DNA from: Rhodococcus oryzae
GTDB lineage: Bacteria; Actinomycetota; Actinomycetes; Mycobacteriales; Mycobacteriaceae
Reading direction: 5' to 3'
Assembly (NCBI RefSeq): GCF_005049235.1
Contig: NZ_SUMD01000004.1
Coordinates: 434,001-498,000 of the forward strand
Length of the DNA: 64,000 bases
The position numbers were made by a program, and so were the translations under genes. Position 1 is the first letter of the stretch. Each line of letters starts with the position of its first letter. The notes beneath the pieces were generated by a model. It saw only the letters and a program-made list of their open reading frames with translations. It was not told the DNA's origin and did not search any database. Shown here piece after piece: positions 33,130 to 44,098 of the stretch.

Positions 33130-33480
33130 CTAGCCGTTGTGCGCGTGGGTGGCGCCGAGGTCGTGCAGCATCCGGTGCACGACCTCGTCGTCGAGCGAGT
33201 AGCTCATCTTCTTGCCGTCCCGCCGTACCGCGACCCAGCCCTGGTTGCGCAGCAGCCGAAGCGCGTGTGAGACGGCCGTGGTGCTCATGTCCAGCGCCGC
33301 CGCGAGATCCGAGACGTAGATGCCGGGGGCGCGGTGCAGACCGAGCAGGATCCGGAGCCGGGTGGGGTCGCCGAGCAGTTCGAACCGGCGCACCCACTCC
33401 GGTAGGTCCGGCACCGCCTCGACGGCAGCGCGGGCCTGCGCGACCTGTTCCGGGTCGAACGCGGGCGGGATACCGGTCAT
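33130..33480 (-). CDS. ArsR/SmtB-family metal-responsive repressor
   Basis: 116 aa winged-helix protein: 'FELLGDPTRLRILLGLHR' (about 33-50), recognition helix 'LDMSTTAVSHALRLLRNQGW' (about 63-82), wing 'VRRDGKKMSYSL'. The last helix carries Asp98, His102, His106, His112 and His114, like the alpha-5 metal site of NmtR/CzrA-type nickel, cobalt or zinc sensors. Its ATG overlaps the ureD stop (ATGA), so it is translated from the urease message. A nickel sensor controlling urease or nickel uptake is a reasonable inference. Confidence 0.85.
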   Translation of the reverse strand: MTGIPPAFDPEQVAQARAAVEAVPDLPEWVRRFELLGDPTRLRILLGLHRAPGIYVSDLAAALDMSTTAVSHALRLLRNQGWVAVRRDGKKMSYSLDDEVVHRMLHDLGATHAHNG

Positions 33481-34148
33481 GAGTTCACCGTAGCCAACGC
33501 GCGGCCCAGCCGGGTCCCGAGGCTGCCGCCCGCCGCAAGGGGCATCCGCACCCACGACCCACCCGCGGGGTACCTCTCGACCACCGCGGACCGCTCGTCG
33601 GGGAACACCAGCTCGCTCTGGACCGCCATCGGCGAGTCCAGCAGGTCGTGCCCCACCGTCCCCGCCCCCAGTTCCAGCCGGTGCCGCAGCAACGGCATCC
33701 CGTCCAGGTCCGCGTGCAGCGCGCCCGACCATCGCCCGCCGCGCTCCCCGGTGCGCCCGATCTGGGCCCGCTCGCGCACCGTCACCCGCGACGAGGACGT
33801 CAGCTCGAGCCGGGTGTGGGTCCGGTGGTCCGCGTCCGCCGCGACGACCATGGGCTCGGGGTCGAGCAGCAGCTCCGCGTCCCGGTCCACCCGGATGTCC
33901 CAGCGCGCGGTCGAGACCAGTTCCTCGGCCCCTGGCAACGCGAGCGCCGCCGCGACGGTGCGCACCGTCAGGCTCGCGCCAGGCCCGACGCGCAGCACGA
34001 TCTCGAGGTGGTCGCCGCCGAGCGGCGTCGCCGCCGCGGAGATCAGGTGCACGGTGTCGGGCCCGGTGATCCGGGCGGCCAGTCCGCCGCTCGCCCGGAT
34101 CCGCGGGGAGCGGCCCCGCTCGGCGACGATGGTCAGCGCGGTGTGCAC
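33477..34148 (-). CDS. ureD: urease accessory protein UreD
   Basis: 223 aa, the scaffold that joins UreF and UreG on apo-urease. Typical beta-helix sequence with 'SAAATPLGGDHLEIVLRVGP' (about 37-56), 'LLLDPEPMVVAADADHRT' and 'GTRLGRALATV' near the end. It is shorter than many homologues (about 270 aa) but normal for actinobacteria. GTG start at 34148, 4 nt after ureG; the end overlaps the arsR start. Confidence 0.88.
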   Translation of the reverse strand: MHTALTIVAERGRSPRIRASGGLAARITGPDTVHLISAAATPLGGDHLEIVLRVGPGASLTVRTVAAALALPGAEELVSTARWDIRVDRDAELLLDPEPMVVAADADHRTHTRLELTSSSRVTVRERAQIGRTGERGGRWSGALHADLDGMPLLRHRLELGAGTVGHDLLDSPMAVQSELVFPDERSAVVERYPAGGSWVRMPLAAGGSLGTRLGRALATVNS

Positions 34149-34152
34149 CCGA

Positions 34153-34830
34153 TCAGACCGCCGCGGCCAACTGCTCGCGCACCCAGGCCAGCACCGGTGT
34201 CGCCGCCGGGTCTGCGGTCAGCGAGATCAACGCCGTCGGCCTGCCCTCGCGGACCCGGGCCGCGTCGGTCTCCATCACGGTCAGGTCCGCGCCGACCAGC
34301 GGGGCGAGATCGGTCTTGTTGACCACCAACAGGTCCGAGAACGTCACGCCCGGTCCGCCCTTGCGCGGCACCTTGTCGCCGCCCGCCACGTCGACCACGA
34401 AGATCTGCACGTCGATCAGCCCCGAGGAGAAGGTGGCGGTGAGGTTGTCACCGCCGGACTCGACCAGGATCAGGTCCAGGGGCGGGTTCGCCTCGATCAG
34501 GTCGTCGATCGCGTCGAGATTCGCGGTGATGTCGTCGCGGATCGCGGTGTGCGGGCAGCCACCCGTCTGCACCGCGGTGATCCGCTCGTCGGGCAGCACC
34601 GCATGCCTGCGCAGGAAGTCCGCGTCCTCGGTGGTGTAGATGTCGTTGGTGAGCACCGCGAGCGAGAGTTCGTCGCGCAGCTCACGACAGAGCGCGGCCA
34701 CCAGCGCGGTCTTGCCGGATCCGACCGGGCCGCCGATACCCACTCGCAGCGGCTCTCCCGGCACCCGCACCCGCTTGGGCCGGTCGTGCGTGTGCTGATG
34801 CGGTTCACCGTCGATCAGGTGCGGGGGCAT
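34153..34830 (-). CDS. ureG: urease accessory GTPase UreG
   Basis: 225 aa. SIMIBI GTPase with P-loop '[18 protein letters not shown]' (about 31-48), '[12 protein letters not shown]', the metal motif '[11 protein letters not shown]' (Cys-Pro-His) and '[12 protein letters not shown]'. Residues 1-25 carry several His ('[14 protein letters not shown]') that may bind nickel. It delivers nickel to UreC in a GTP-dependent step. ATG 34830 has AAGGAGATC just upstream; 44-nt gap from ureF. Confidence 0.96.
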   Translation of the reverse strand: MPPHLIDGEPHQHTHDRPKRVRVPGEPLRVGIGGPVGSGKTALVAALCRELRDELSLAVLTNDIYTTEDADFLRRHAVLPDERITAVQTGGCPHTAIRDDITANLDAIDDLIEANPPLDLILVESGGDNLTATFSSGLIDVQIFVVDVAGGDKVPRKGGPGVTFSDLLVVNKTDLAPLVGADLTVMETDAARVREGRPTALISLTADPAATPVLAWVREQLAAAV

Positions 34831-34874
34831 GTCGATCTCCTTCGGATGGTGCGGTTCTCGGGCAGTCGGGGAGT

Positions 34875-35513
34875 TCACGAGGCGAACAGCTGGCGTTCGC
34901 GGTCCAGGTGCGCCTGCGCGACCACGTCGAGCAACGGGTCGGACAGGTCGGCGAGTCCGGTCGCCGCGAGATCCGCCGTCCGGTCACACAGCTCGGAGAG
35001 CGCGAAGGTGCAGGCAGCCACGTCCGCAGGGTCGAGGGCGAGCAGGCGCTGCGCGGCGATCGCGGACCCCGTCATCGTGGTGTAGACGAGGACCATCGCG
35101 GCCTCGGCATCGCTCATCCCGCAGACCCGCGCGGCCTCGCCGGTTGCCACCGCCAGGTGCGGGCGGGAGCCGAGAACCGACCAGTCGTGCTCGGGCCACA
35201 CGCGTTTGGACAGCCGCAGCAGCCCCCGGCCCTGGGCCCGGGACGCGGCACGCCCCGCGGGGGACGGGGTCCGCGCGTCGGTCTCCGCATCGGCCTCGCC
35301 CGTGGCGAGCGCACCGCCGCACACCGCCGCGGCGATCGACCCGGCGACCAGCCCGGTGCTGCCGACCCGCCTGCGCAGGTAGGCGTCGAGCGTCGCGAGG
35401 TCCCGCACCAGCCCGCAGGCGATGGCCTCCTCCACTCCCCCGGAGTGCACGTGACCTCCGGTGGGCAGCCGGGAGTCGGCCAACGCAAGCAGGTTCGCCA
35501 GTCTCGAGGTCAT
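34875..35513 (-). CDS. ureF: urease accessory protein UreF
   Basis: 212 aa all-helical protein with the family start '[20 protein letters not shown]' (about 7-26) and '[20 protein letters not shown]' (about 147-166). UreF regulates the UreG GTPase and nickel insertion. Middle part has an Ala/Arg-rich loop ('[19 protein letters not shown]'). ATG 35513 lies 16 nt after ureC. Confidence 0.92.
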   Translation of the reverse strand: MTSRLANLLALADSRLPTGGHVHSGGVEEAIACGLVRDLATLDAYLRRRVGSTGLVAGSIAAAVCGGALATGEADAETDARTPSPAGRAASRAQGRGLLRLSKRVWPEHDWSVLGSRPHLAVATGEAARVCGMSDAEAAMVLVYTTMTGSAIAAQRLLALDPADVAACTFALSELCDRTADLAATGLADLSDPLLDVVAQAHLDRERQLFAS

Positions 35514-35529
35514 CGCGTACGCACCGCCA

Positions 35530-37250
<1,721 letters not shown>

Positions 37251-37251
<1 letters not shown>

Positions 37252-37562
37252 CAGCGGTCCAGCTTTCCTGGTGCGGTCAGATTCAGGCCGTGCACTTCAC
37301 GGGTGCCACCGATCGGGACCAGGCTCACGCGCTGGCTCAGCCCGGGTTCGAAGCGAACGGCGGTACCCGCGGGGATGTCGAGACGGAGCCCGTGCGCGGT
37401 CGCGCGGTCGAACCGCAGCGCCGCGTTCGCCTGCGGGAAGTGCACGTGGCTGCCGACCTGGATCGGCCGGTCGCCGACATTGAGCACCTCGAGCTCGGTC
37501 CGCGGCGCGCCGGGATTCAGCTCGATCTCGCCGTCGGCGCAGCGGATTTCACCGGGGATCAT
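37251..37562 (-). CDS. ureB: urease beta subunit UreB
   Basis: 103 aa beta-rich subunit, starting '[20 protein letters not shown]' with '[20 protein letters not shown]' and '[13 protein letters not shown]', all family hallmarks. Forms the (UreABC)3 core with UreA and UreC. It begins 9 nt after ureA. Confidence 0.96.
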
Positions 37563-37571
37563 CTGCTGCTC

Positions 37572-37874
37572 CTACGCGATCGGATGGTGGACGGTCACGA
37601 GCTTGGTGCCGTCCGGGAAGGTGGCCTCGACCTGGACGTCGGCGAGCATCTCGGGCACGCCCTCCATCACGTCCTCGCGGCCGAGCACCTCACGACCGGA
37701 CGCCATCAACTCGGCGACGGTGCGGCCGTCCCGCGCGCCCTCGAGCAGGTGGTCGGTGATGATGGCCACCGCCTCGGGATGGTTGAGGAGCAGACCCCTG
37801 CCCCTGCGACGCCTGGCGAGTTCGGCGGCATAGCTGAGCAGCAGCCGTTCCTGCTCATGGGGCGACAGGCGCAT
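37572..37874 (-). CDS. ureA: urease gamma subunit UreA
   Basis: 100 aa helical subunit: '[20 protein letters not shown]', '[20 protein letters not shown]', ending '[14 protein letters not shown]'. First gene of ureABCFGD-arsR. Its promoter must lie in the 182-bp gap to the divergent response regulator; no metal operator stood out there. Confidence 0.96.
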   Translation of the reverse strand: MRLSPHEQERLLLSYAAELARRRRGRGLLLNHPEAVAIITDHLLEGARDGRTVAELMASGREVLGREDVMEGVPEMLADVQVEATFPDGTKLVTVHHPIA

Positions 37875-38056
37875 CCGTTCTCCTTGTCATGTGCCGGGCT
37901 GGTGCCCGGAGGGGCAATGGTGCCACGCGGACCGGGAGCGATCTCATCCTCCCCGGCCGGTTGATACGGCTGTAAGAAGACCGAAACATGCAGGCAACAC
38001 GCCTCTCTCGACGCTGCGACGGCCCGCGGGAGCGGATCGCCAGTAGCATCGAGCCT

Positions 38057-38473
38057 GTGACCGAGGCGACGGAACGCACCAGCCCGCCAGTCGTGTTGCG
38101 CGTGCTCGTGTACAGCGACAACGCGAACACCCGCGCCCAGGTCATCAGTGCGATCGGGACGCGGCCCGACCCGGAGCTGCCGAAACTGGAGTACGTCGAG
38201 GTGGCGACCGGCCCCGTCGTGATCTGGCACCTGGACGCGGGCGGCATCGACCTGGCCGTCCTGGACGGAGAGGCGACCCCCGTCGGCGGGATGGGCATCG
38301 CCAAGCAACTGAAGGACGAAATCCGCGACTGCCCGCCGATCGTGGTGCTGACCGGCAGGCCCGACGACGCCTGGCTGGCCAACTGGTCGCGGGCCGAGGC
38401 CTCGGTGCCGCGGCCGATCGACCCGATCCGCCTCGCCGACGCCGTCGTCACCCTGCTGCGCGCCGCCGCGTAG
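38057..38473 (+). CDS. response-regulator receiver protein, Rv3143-like
   Basis: 138-aa single receiver domain without output domain. 'VLRVLVYSDNANTRAQVISA' opens the fold, 'IDLAVLDGEATPVGGMGIAK' carries the candidate phospho-acceptor Asp, 'IVVLTGRPDDAWLANWSRAE' follows. One residue of the usual acidic pair at strand 1 is replaced (Ser-Asp-Asn). In mycobacteria the homologue Rv3143 also precedes the nuo operon. TAGCAT (38044-38049) lies 7 nt before the GTG, which fits a leaderless transcript. Possibly a regulator of or partner to NDH-1. Confidence 0.87.
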   Translation: MTEATERTSPPVVLRVLVYSDNANTRAQVISAIGTRPDPELPKLEYVEVATGPVVIWHLDAGGIDLAVLDGEATPVGGMGIAKQLKDEIRDCPPIVVLTGRPDDAWLANWSRAEASVPRPIDPIRLADAVVTLLRAAA

Positions 38474-38536
38474 CTCCGCGGTTCGCCGCCGGACACGCCC
38501 GCGAACCACCGAGCGCGAACTCCCCAGACCGGTAGG

Positions 38537-38552
38537 GTGAGATGTAGCTCAC
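38537..38552. promoter_or_regulatory. candidate CRP/GlxR-type site upstream of nuoA
   Basis: GTGAG-N6-CTCAC, a perfect palindrome close to the CRP-family consensus TGTGA-N6-TCACA, centred about 217 bp before nuoA in the 288-bp gap after the response regulator. cAMP-linked control of NDH-1 is an inference. The remainder of the gap shows no other clear signal. Confidence 0.5.
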
Positions 38553-38761
38553 ATCGACCCGAGTCGGGATAGTGCGGCTCGTTCGGCCGGAGTGATCGCG
38601 CGGGAAGTGCTTCGGATCTTGGGAGCGTGGTATGGGGCGAGCCTGGCAATTCGGACCGACGAGTCGGTCCGAGATCGACTGCCGCATCGGTCCCGCGCGC
38701 GTGCTGGAACGACCGTCCGGAACCGGGCGGCCAGGCTCGCACAGAGGGGAGCTCACCCGGC

Positions 38762-39133
38762 ATGAACGTCTACGTGCCGATCCTCGTACTCGGAGCGATC
38801 GCAACGGGATTCGCGATCTTCTCGGTGATGGTCGCCTCGATCGTCGGCCCGAAGCGGTACAACCGGGCCAAGCTCGAGGCGTACGAATGTGGCATCGACC
38901 CGATTCAGCAGCCGGCGGGCGGCCAGGCTCCGGGCCAGCGCATCCCGGTGAAGTACTACCTGACGGCGATGCTCTTCATCATCTTCGACATCGAGATCGT
39001 CTTCCTCTATCCCTGGGCCGTGCATTTCGACGCACTGGGCATCTTCGGTCTCGGCGCGATGGCCCTGTTCATCTTCAACGTGGCCGTTGCCTACGTGTAC
39101 GAATGGCGCCGGGGCGGCCTGAGCTGGGACTGA
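38762..39133 (+). CDS. nuoA: NADH-quinone oxidoreductase subunit A
   Basis: 123 aa, three membrane helices (about 4-26, 62-84, 90-112). Contains 'NRAKLEAYECGIDPIQQPAG' (the conserved loop cysteine) and 'KYYLTAMLFIIFDIEIVFLY', both diagnostic. Membrane-arm subunit of proton-pumping NDH-1. AGGGGAG precedes ATG 38762. First gene of a 13-gene operon in which neighbours mostly overlap. Confidence 0.96.
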   Translation: MNVYVPILVLGAIATGFAIFSVMVASIVGPKRYNRAKLEAYECGIDPIQQPAGGQAPGQRIPVKYYLTAMLFIIFDIEIVFLYPWAVHFDALGIFGLGAMALFIFNVAVAYVYEWRRGGLSWD

Positions 39134-39196
39134 GCTCCCGTTCGCGCAGTGCCGGAATCGATCTCAAGCGAAATCCGAACCGAGAAGAGTAGCGAG

Positions 39197-39760
39197 ATGG
39201 GTCTCGAGGAGAAACTGCCGAGCGGCTTCCTGCTGAGCACGCTCGAGGGGCTGGCGGGTTTCGCCCGAAAGGGCTCCCTATGGCCGGCGAGCTTCGGCCT
39301 CGCCTGCTGCGCGATCGAGATGATGGCCACCACGTCGGGGCGCTACGACCTCGCCCGCTTCGGGATGGAGGCGTTCCGCGCCTCGCCGCGGCAGGCGGAT
39401 CTGATGATCGTCGCGGGCCGGGTCAGCCAGAAGATGGCCCCGGTCCTCCGCCAGATCTACGACCAGATGGTCGAACCCAAGTGGGTGCTGGCGATGGGGG
39501 TGTGCGCATCCTCGGGCGGCATGTTCAACAACTACGCGATCGTGCAGGGCGTCGATCACGTCGTCCCCGTGGACATCTACCTGCCAGGGTGCCCGCCGAG
39601 GCCGGAGATGCTGCTGAACGCGATCATCACGTTGCACGAGAAGATCCAGCAGATGCCGTTGGGCGCCAACCGCGAGGAGGCGGTGCGGGCCGCCGAGCAG
39701 GCCGCGCTGGCCTCCACCCCGACGTTCGATCTCGGCACCCCCGGGGGTCTGCTCCGGTGA
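39197..39760 (+). CDS. nuoB: NADH-quinone oxidoreductase subunit B
   Basis: 187 aa, carries cluster N2. '[20 protein letters not shown]' (adjacent Cys pair), '[20 protein letters not shown]' and '[13 protein letters not shown]' hold the 4Fe-4S ligands. ATG 39197 gives the usual length; weak AGCGAG site. Located at the junction of peripheral and membrane arms. 63-nt gap after nuoA. Confidence 0.97.
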   Translation: MGLEEKLPSGFLLSTLEGLAGFARKGSLWPASFGLACCAIEMMATTSGRYDLARFGMEAFRASPRQADLMIVAGRVSQKMAPVLRQIYDQMVEPKWVLAMGVCASSGGMFNNYAIVQGVDHVVPVDIYLPGCPPRPEMLLNAIITLHEKIQQMPLGANREEAVRAAEQAALASTPTFDLGTPGGLLR

Positions 39761-40518
39761 CCAACAAGGAAAGCGACCGCGACGAGGAAGCCCGGCGGAT
39801 CGACGCGGAGGCGACCGTGGGCCCGGAGGGTGCCGTGCCGTCGGCGCACCCCGAGGACGAGGAGCTGATCGGCGTGCGCCGGGGCATGTTCGGGGTGCGC
39901 GGCACCGGCGACACCTCCGGCTACGGCCGGCTGATCCGCCCGGTCACCGCGCCAGACAGCGCGCCTCGCCCTTACGGCGGCTACTTCGACGAGGTCGCGG
40001 ACGCCCTCGAGGCGGCGCTCACCGAGGCGGGTACGCCGTTCGAGGAGGCGATCGAGAAGGTCGTCGTCTTCCGGGACGAGCTGACCTTCCACGTCCGGCG
40101 GCAGCACCTACCTCTGGTCGCGCGGACCCTGCGCGACGAACCCGATCTCCGATTCGAGCTGTGCCTCGGCGTGAACGGCGTGCACTATCCGCAGGACACC
40201 GGCCGGGAACTGCACGCGGTCTACCCTCTCCGGTCGATCACCCTCGGCCGCCTGATCAGGCTCGAAGTGTCGGTGCCCGACGGCGATCCGCACGTTCCGT
40301 CCCTGTACGGGGTGTACCCCACGAACGACTGGCACGAACGGGAGACCTACGACTTCTTCGGCATCGTGTTCGACGGTCACCCCTCGCTGACCCGGATCGA
40401 GATGCCCGACGACTGGCAAGGCCACCCGCAGCGCAAGGACTACCCGCTCGGCGGTATCCCCGTCGAGTACAAGGGCGCGCAGGTGCCCCCGCCGGACGAG
40501 CGGAGGGCGTACAACTGA
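39757..40518 (+). CDS. nuoC: NADH-quinone oxidoreductase subunit C
   Basis: 253 aa with a hydrophilic acidic N-terminal extension typical of actinobacteria, then the 30-kDa subunit core ('[20 protein letters not shown]', '[18 protein letters not shown]', 'QRKDYPLGG'). GTG overlaps the nuoB stop (GTGA). Peripheral-arm subunit near the quinone site. Confidence 0.96.
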   Translation: MTNKESDRDEEARRIDAEATVGPEGAVPSAHPEDEELIGVRRGMFGVRGTGDTSGYGRLIRPVTAPDSAPRPYGGYFDEVADALEAALTEAGTPFEEAIEKVVVFRDELTFHVRRQHLPLVARTLRDEPDLRFELCLGVNGVHYPQDTGRELHAVYPLRSITLGRLIRLEVSVPDGDPHVPSLYGVYPTNDWHERETYDFFGIVFDGHPSLTRIEMPDDWQGHPQRKDYPLGGIPVEYKGAQVPPPDERRAYN

Positions 40519-41813
40519 TGAACGAGACCGAACTGAACCTCACCGTCACGGGACAGGACTGGGACGAGGTCGTCTCCTCCACCGGGACATCCGGGGCCGA
40601 GCGCATCGTCGTCAACATGGGCCCGCAGCACCCGTCCACGCACGGGGTCCTCCGGCTCATCCTCGAGATCGAGGGCGAGACGGTCACCGAGGCGCGCTGC
40701 GGAATCGGCTACCTGCACACCGGGATCGAGAAGAACCTCGAGTACCGCAACTGGATGCAGGGCGTCACCTTCGTCACCCGGATGGACTACCTGTCGCCGT
40801 TCTTCAACGAGACCGCGTACTGCCTCGGGGTGGAGAAGCTCCTCGACATCACCGACCAGATCCCGGAGCGGGCCAACGTCATCCGGGTGATGCTCATGGA
40901 GCTCAACCGGGTCTCCTCCCATCTGGTGGCGCTGGCCACCGGCGGGATGGAGCTGGGCGCGATCACCCCGATGCTCTTCGGGTTCCGCGAGCGCGAGTTG
41001 ATCCTCGATGTCTTCGAGGTGATCACCGGCCTGCGGATGAACCACGCATACATCCGTCCCGGCGGCCTCGTCCGGGACCTACCTCCTGGCGCGGACCGGA
41101 AGGTTCGCGAACTGCTCGCGATCATGCCGAAACGACTGCGGGACATCGAGTTGCTCCTCAGCGACAACGCGATCTGGAAGGCCCGCACCGAGGGGATCGG
41201 CTATCTCGACCTGACCGGCTGCATGGCACTCGGCATCACTGGTCCGGTGTTGCGAGCCACCGGCCTCCCCCACGACCTGCGCAGGAGCGCGCCCTACTGC
41301 GGCTACGAGGACTACGAATTCGACGTCATCACCGCCACCGGCAGCGACTGCTACGGGCGCTACCGGATCCGGGTCGACGAGATGGCTGAGTCGCTGAAGA
41401 TCGTCGAACAATGTCTCGACCGACTGCGGCCCGGCCCCGTCATGGTCGCGGACGAGAAGATCGCCTGGCCTGCCGATCTCGCCCTCGGCAGCGACGGACT
41501 CGGCAACTCCCCCGAGCACATCGGCAAGATCATGGGGACCTCCATGGAATCGCTGATCCACCACTTCAAGCTCGTCACCGAGGGGCTCCGGGTACCGCCG
41601 GGACAGGTCTACACCGCGGTCGAGTCGCCCCGAGGCGAGCTGGGCGTGCACATGGTCAGCGACGGCGGCACCCGCCCGTTCCGGGTCCACTACCGGGACC
41701 CCTCGTTCACCAATCTCCAAGCAGTGGCGGCCATGTGCGAGGGCGGGATGGTGTCCGACGTCATCGCCTCGGTTGCCAGCATCGATCCGGTCATGGGCGG
41801 AGCTGATCGCTGA
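40518..41813 (+). CDS. nuoD: NADH-quinone oxidoreductase subunit D
   Basis: 431 aa. '[19 protein letters not shown]', '[20 protein letters not shown]' and C-terminal '[15 protein letters not shown]' are classic NuoD signatures. Forms the quinone pocket with NuoB and is evolutionarily related to hydrogenase large subunits such as HhyL in this window. TGATG junction with nuoC. Confidence 0.97.
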   Translation: MNETELNLTVTGQDWDEVVSSTGTSGAERIVVNMGPQHPSTHGVLRLILEIEGETVTEARCGIGYLHTGIEKNLEYRNWMQGVTFVTRMDYLSPFFNETAYCLGVEKLLDITDQIPERANVIRVMLMELNRVSSHLVALATGGMELGAITPMLFGFRERELILDVFEVITGLRMNHAYIRPGGLVRDLPPGADRKVRELLAIMPKRLRDIELLLSDNAIWKARTEGIGYLDLTGCMALGITGPVLRATGLPHDLRRSAPYCGYEDYEFDVITATGSDCYGRYRIRVDEMAESLKIVEQCLDRLRPGPVMVADEKIAWPADLALGSDGLGNSPEHIGKIMGTSMESLIHHFKLVTEGLRVPPGQVYTAVESPRGELGVHMVSDGGTRPFRVHYRDPSFTNLQAVAAMCEGGMVSDVIASVASIDPVMGGADR

Positions 41814-44098
41814 TGTTGCAGGGACGAGGCGACGAGCGCGCGACCAACGTGTCCGTGAGCGGGCCACCCGGTGCCACCGGACCGATCTTCCTCGAGCTCG
41901 GGCCGCGTCCGGACGAGAAGGGTCAGCTGGTCCGCCCCGGTGCCCGCGCGGACTACCCGCCCGATGTCCACGCCCGGTTGGCGGCGGATGCGGCGGAGAT
42001 CATTGCGCGCTACGGCGAGACGAGCGCGGTCCCGGAGGCACGCTCGGCGCTGTTGCCACTGTTGCACCTCGTCCAGGCCGAGGACGGCTACCTCACCCCG
42101 GCCGGAATCGAGTTCTGCGCAACGCGACTCGGCCTCACCGGGGCCGAGGTCACCGCGGTGGCGACCTTCTACTCGATGTACCGCCGCAATCCGACCGGCG
42201 ACTTCCACGTCGGGGTCTGCACCAACACGCTCTGCGCGGTGATGGGTGGCGATGCGATCGCCGCCGCCCTGGAGGAGCATCTCGGCGTCGGCAACGGCGA
42301 CACCACCGCCGACGGCAAGATCACGCTCGAACGCATCGAGTGCAACGCGGCGTGTGACTTCGCCCCTGTCGTGATGGTCAACTGGGAGTTCTTCGACAAC
42401 CAGACCCCTGACTCGGCCAGGGAGCTGGTCGACGGCCTCGCGGCAGGCGACGAAGTCACCCCGACCAGGGGCGCCCCGCTGTGCACCTTCCGGGAGACCG
42501 CCCGGATCCTCGCCGGCTTCCCGGACACCAGGCCAGGCGCGCTCGAGGCGGGCGGCGGCGCGGGTGATCCCACCGTGGTCGGCCTGCGAATCGCCCGCGA
42601 ACTGGGGATGGAGGCGCCCGACGTCGCTCCCCCGCCCGAACCCGCCGCCTCCCCCGACGAGACGGACCAGCCGCTGGCCGACGCGGCGCCGGAGCCGTCC
42701 GCCTCGCCCACCTGGTTGTCCCCTGTCCTCAGCCGGTACTGGGACGACCCCCGATCCTGGACGCTGGAGACCTACCGCAGGCACGACGGCTACCTGGCGC
42801 TGGACAAGGCCCTGCGCATGGATCCCGATCAGGTGATCGGGACCGTGAAGGACTCGGGTCTGCGCGGACGCGGGGGTGCCGGATTCCCCACCGGCACCAA
42901 ATGGGGGTTCATCCCACAGGAGCGGAGCCCGCAGAGCGACCCGAATGCACAAACGAAAGATGCAGACGGCCCCGCGCCCAAGCCGCACTTCCTGGTCGTG
43001 AACGCGGACGAGTCCGAGCCCGGCACCTGCAAGGACATGCCGCTCATCCTGGCAACACCGCACGCACTGGTCGAGGGCGTGATCATCGCGGCATACGCCA
43101 TCCGCTCGAGCCGCGCCTTCATCTACCTGCGGGGTGAGGTCGTGCCGGTGCTGCGCCGTCTGCAGGCCGCGGTTGTCGAGGCCTACGAGGCGGGGTATCT
43201 CGGCCGGGACATCCTCGGCTCCGGCTACGACCTGGAGTTGGTGGTGCACGCGGGCGCGGGGGCCTACATCTGCGGCGAGGAGACCGCGCTGCTCGACTCG
43301 CTCGAGGGCCGCCGCGGACAACCCCGGCTGCGTCCGCCGTTCCCGGCGGTGGCCGGCCTGTACGCGAGCCCGACCGTGGTCAACAACGTCGAATCGATCG
43401 CCAGCGTCCCGCCGATCATCCTGCGCGGGGCGCAGTGGTTCCGCTCCATGGGCAGCATGGAATCGCCCGGCTTCACCCTGTACTCCCTCTCCGGCCATGT
43501 TGCCCGACCCGGGCAGTACGAGGCACCGCTGGGCATCACCCTGCGCGAGCTGCTCGAGTACTCGGGCGGCGTGCGGGCCGGTCATTCACTCAAGTTCTGG
43601 ACCCCGGGCGGATCGTCGACCCCCCTCTTCACCGCCGATCACCTGGACGTCCCGCTGGACTACGAACACGTCGCCGCGGCCGGCTCGATGCTCGGCACCA
43701 AGGCACTGCAGATCTTCGACGAGACCACCTGCGTTGTCCGAGCGGTGCTGCGCTGGACCGAGTTCTACGAGCACGAGTCCTGCGGCAAGTGCACCCCCTG
43801 CCGCGAGGGCACCTACTGGCTGGTCCAGATCCTCGAACGACTGGAGGCGGGCGACGGCACCGAAGCGGACCTGGAGAAGCTGCTCGACATCTCCGACAGC
43901 ATCCTCGGGAAGTCGTTCTGCGCCCTCGGCGACGGCGCGACCAGCCCGATCATCTCCTCCATCAAGCACTTTCGTGACGAGTACCTGGCGCATTTCGAGC
44001 TCGGCCGGTGCCCGTTCGATCCGGACCGGTCCACTCTCCACGACGCTGGCGACTGCTCGCAGGTCGCTCGAAACAACACAGCGACAGGACACATCTGA
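41813..44098 (+). CDS. nuoEF: fused NuoE-NuoF subunit of NADH-quinone oxidoreductase
   Basis: 761-aa single frame joining two subunits that are normally separate. Residues about 45-240 are NuoE, with 2Fe-2S ligands in '[13 protein letters not shown]' and '[13 protein letters not shown]'. A Pro/Ala/Glu-rich linker spans about 260-300. Residues about 300-745 are NuoF, with FMN loop '[15 protein letters not shown]', NADH site '[19 protein letters not shown]' and N3 cluster '[12 protein letters not shown]'. About 20 extra residues follow 'WGFIPQ', from a repeat insertion at 42915-42952; the C-terminal tail also derives from a repeat. TGATG junctions with nuoD and nuoG. Confidence 0.95.
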   Translation: MLQGRGDERATNVSVSGPPGATGPIFLELGPRPDEKGQLVRPGARADYPPDVHARLAADAAEIIARYGETSAVPEARSALLPLLHLVQAEDGYLTPAGIEFCATRLGLTGAEVTAVATFYSMYRRNPTGDFHVGVCTNTLCAVMGGDAIAAALEEHLGVGNGDTTADGKITLERIECNAACDFAPVVMVNWEFFDNQTPDSARELVDGLAAGDEVTPTRGAPLCTFRETARILAGFPDTRPGALEAGGGAGDPTVVGLRIARELGMEAPDVAPPPEPAASPDETDQPLADAAPEPSASPTWLSPVLSRYWDDPRSWTLETYRRHDGYLALDKALRMDPDQVIGTVKDSGLRGRGGAGFPTGTKWGFIPQERSPQSDPNAQTKDADGPAPKPHFLVVNADESEPGTCKDMPLILATPHALVEGVIIAAYAIRSSRAFIYLRGEVVPVLRRLQAAVVEAYEAGYLGRDILGSGYDLELVVHAGAGAYICGEETALLDSLEGRRGQPRLRPPFPAVAGLYASPTVVNNVESIASVPPIILRGAQWFRSMGSMESPGFTLYSLSGHVARPGQYEAPLGITLRELLEYSGGVRAGHSLKFWTPGGSSTPLFTADHLDVPLDYEHVAAAGSMLGTKALQIFDETTCVVRAVLRWTEFYEHESCGKCTPCREGTYWLVQILERLEAGDGTEADLEKLLDISDSILGKSFCALGDGATSPIISSIKHFRDEYLAHFELGRCPFDPDRSTLHDAGDCSQVARNNTATGHI
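42915..42952. repeat. short repeat inserted in frame in nuoF part
   Basis: A 38-bp unit beginning CACAGGAGCGGAGCC matches the unit at 50906-50943 inside nuoL at 33 of 38 positions. It codes for part of a segment absent from usual NuoF proteins, between 'WGFIPQ' and '[14 protein letters not shown]'. Confidence 0.65.
44051..44081. repeat. repeat shared by the nuoF end and nuoH start
   Basis: 31 bp beginning GACTGCTCGCAGGTCGCTCG match 46533-46563 at 27 of 31 positions. Here it encodes the extra C-terminal tail of the NuoEF fusion ('[11 protein letters not shown]'), in nuoH the N-terminal '[11 protein letters not shown]'. The core GGTCGCTC is the reverse complement of the GAGCGACC in the nuoF and nuoL inserts. 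Confidence 0.6.

Noticed and set aside
41690-43585. 631-codon minus-strand frame opposite nuoEF
   Set aside because: Antisense shadow; the plus-strand protein has every NuoE and NuoF cofactor motif.
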